A DNA stretch of 5,468 nt from Candidatus Geoarchaeota archaeon (GTDB lineage: Archaea; Thermoproteota; Thermoprotei; Gearchaeales; WAQG01): positions 1 through 5,468 of the forward strand of contig WAQG01000195.1 in assembly GCA_015520395.1 (NCBI GenBank), given 5' to 3'. The first letter of the stretch is position 1. The number at the start of each line of letters is the position of its first letter. Of this stretch, positions 5,349-5,468 are shown one piece after another. The translations under genes were made by a program, and so were the position numbers. The notes below the pieces were generated by a model. The model did not search any database and was not told the origin of the DNA. It worked only from the letters and a program-made list of their open reading frames with translations.

Positions 5349-5468
5349 TTATTGTATTTGTGCTCCGCAGATTGGGCAGAATTTTGCGTCTTGGGGGATT
5401 ACGTGGCCGTTGGGGCACCATTTGAGTCGGTGGCCGCAGTTTGGGCAGAAGTTTGCTCCTTGTGGGAC
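5349..5468 (-). CDS. C-terminal end of a zinc-ribbon protein (partial)
   Basis: The minus strand reads 39 residues from the window edge to a TAA at 5349-5351; the 5' end lies outside. The fragment carries metal-binding residues in the order C-x2-C-x6-C-x3-H-x8-C-x2-C: FCPNCG, then WCPNGH, then FCPICG. The last three-part unit (CPNGH plus CPICG) forms one complete ribbon with Cys3His ligands. The first CPNCG should pair with another knuckle upstream, outside the window. The motif (V/I)PQxAxFCPxCG occurs twice 23 residues apart, so this is a tandem zinc-ribbon tail. Such tails are common at the C-terminus of many archaeal proteins, including membrane-associated and regulatory ones, and do not reveal the function of the whole protein. 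It converges on the small membrane protein gene and is not part of the secretion cluster. Confidence 0.8.
   Translation of the reverse strand, partial: VPQGANFCPNCGHRLKWCPNGHVIPQDAKFCPICGAQIQ

Noticed and set aside
1..5468. CRISPR arrays, tRNA or rRNA genes, insertion sequences and attachment sites
   Set aside because: No regularly spaced repeats, tRNA-like T-loop motifs, transposase motifs or terminal inverted repeats were seen on either strand by reading.

Overview
The window reads as chromosomal DNA from a thermophilic archaeon, most likely of the Thermoproteota/TACK group. The reasons are AT-rich TATA-type promoter boxes 25-50 bases ahead of genes, TTG start codons, heavy use of AGG arginine and ATA isoleucine codons, T-rich gene ends without classical hairpin terminators, and an archaeal-type secretion ATPase beside a membrane platform protein with a duplicated domain. 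This placement is inference; no ribosomal or other marker gene is present.

Layout. From 5 to 805 (+) lies an unusual two-part protein: an alpha-helical segment with a QW-type (squalene-cyclase-like) motif, then a PLD/TrmB-sensor-like alpha/beta segment without catalytic HxK residues; its 5' end may lie outside the window. After an AT-rich promoter comes a 140-residue coiled-coil protein (892-1314, +). Then come the two clearest genes: a type II/IV secretion-system (TadA/ArlI-like) ATPase (1403-2962, +) and, two bases later, a polytopic platform protein with two T2SSF domains (2965-4773, +; TadC/ArlJ-like). A strong TATA box leads to a small protein with four predicted membrane helices (4820-5254, +). 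The window ends with an AT-rich convergent gap and the C-terminal end of a zinc-ribbon protein on the minus strand (5349-5468, partial).

How the genes fit together. The ATPase and platform proteins should form the cytoplasmic motor and inner-membrane base of a type IV pilus-like or Tad-like machine that inserts or extracts pilin subunits. No prepilin, prepilin peptidase or ArlH-like regulator is seen. The partners must be encoded elsewhere, or the flanking unknown genes (coiled-coil 892-1314 and four-helix membrane protein 4820-5254) are parts of a poorly described version of the machine. That link rests on neighbourhood alone. The most interesting items are these two orphans, the domain fusion at the left edge, and a promoter-like element in the convergent gap.
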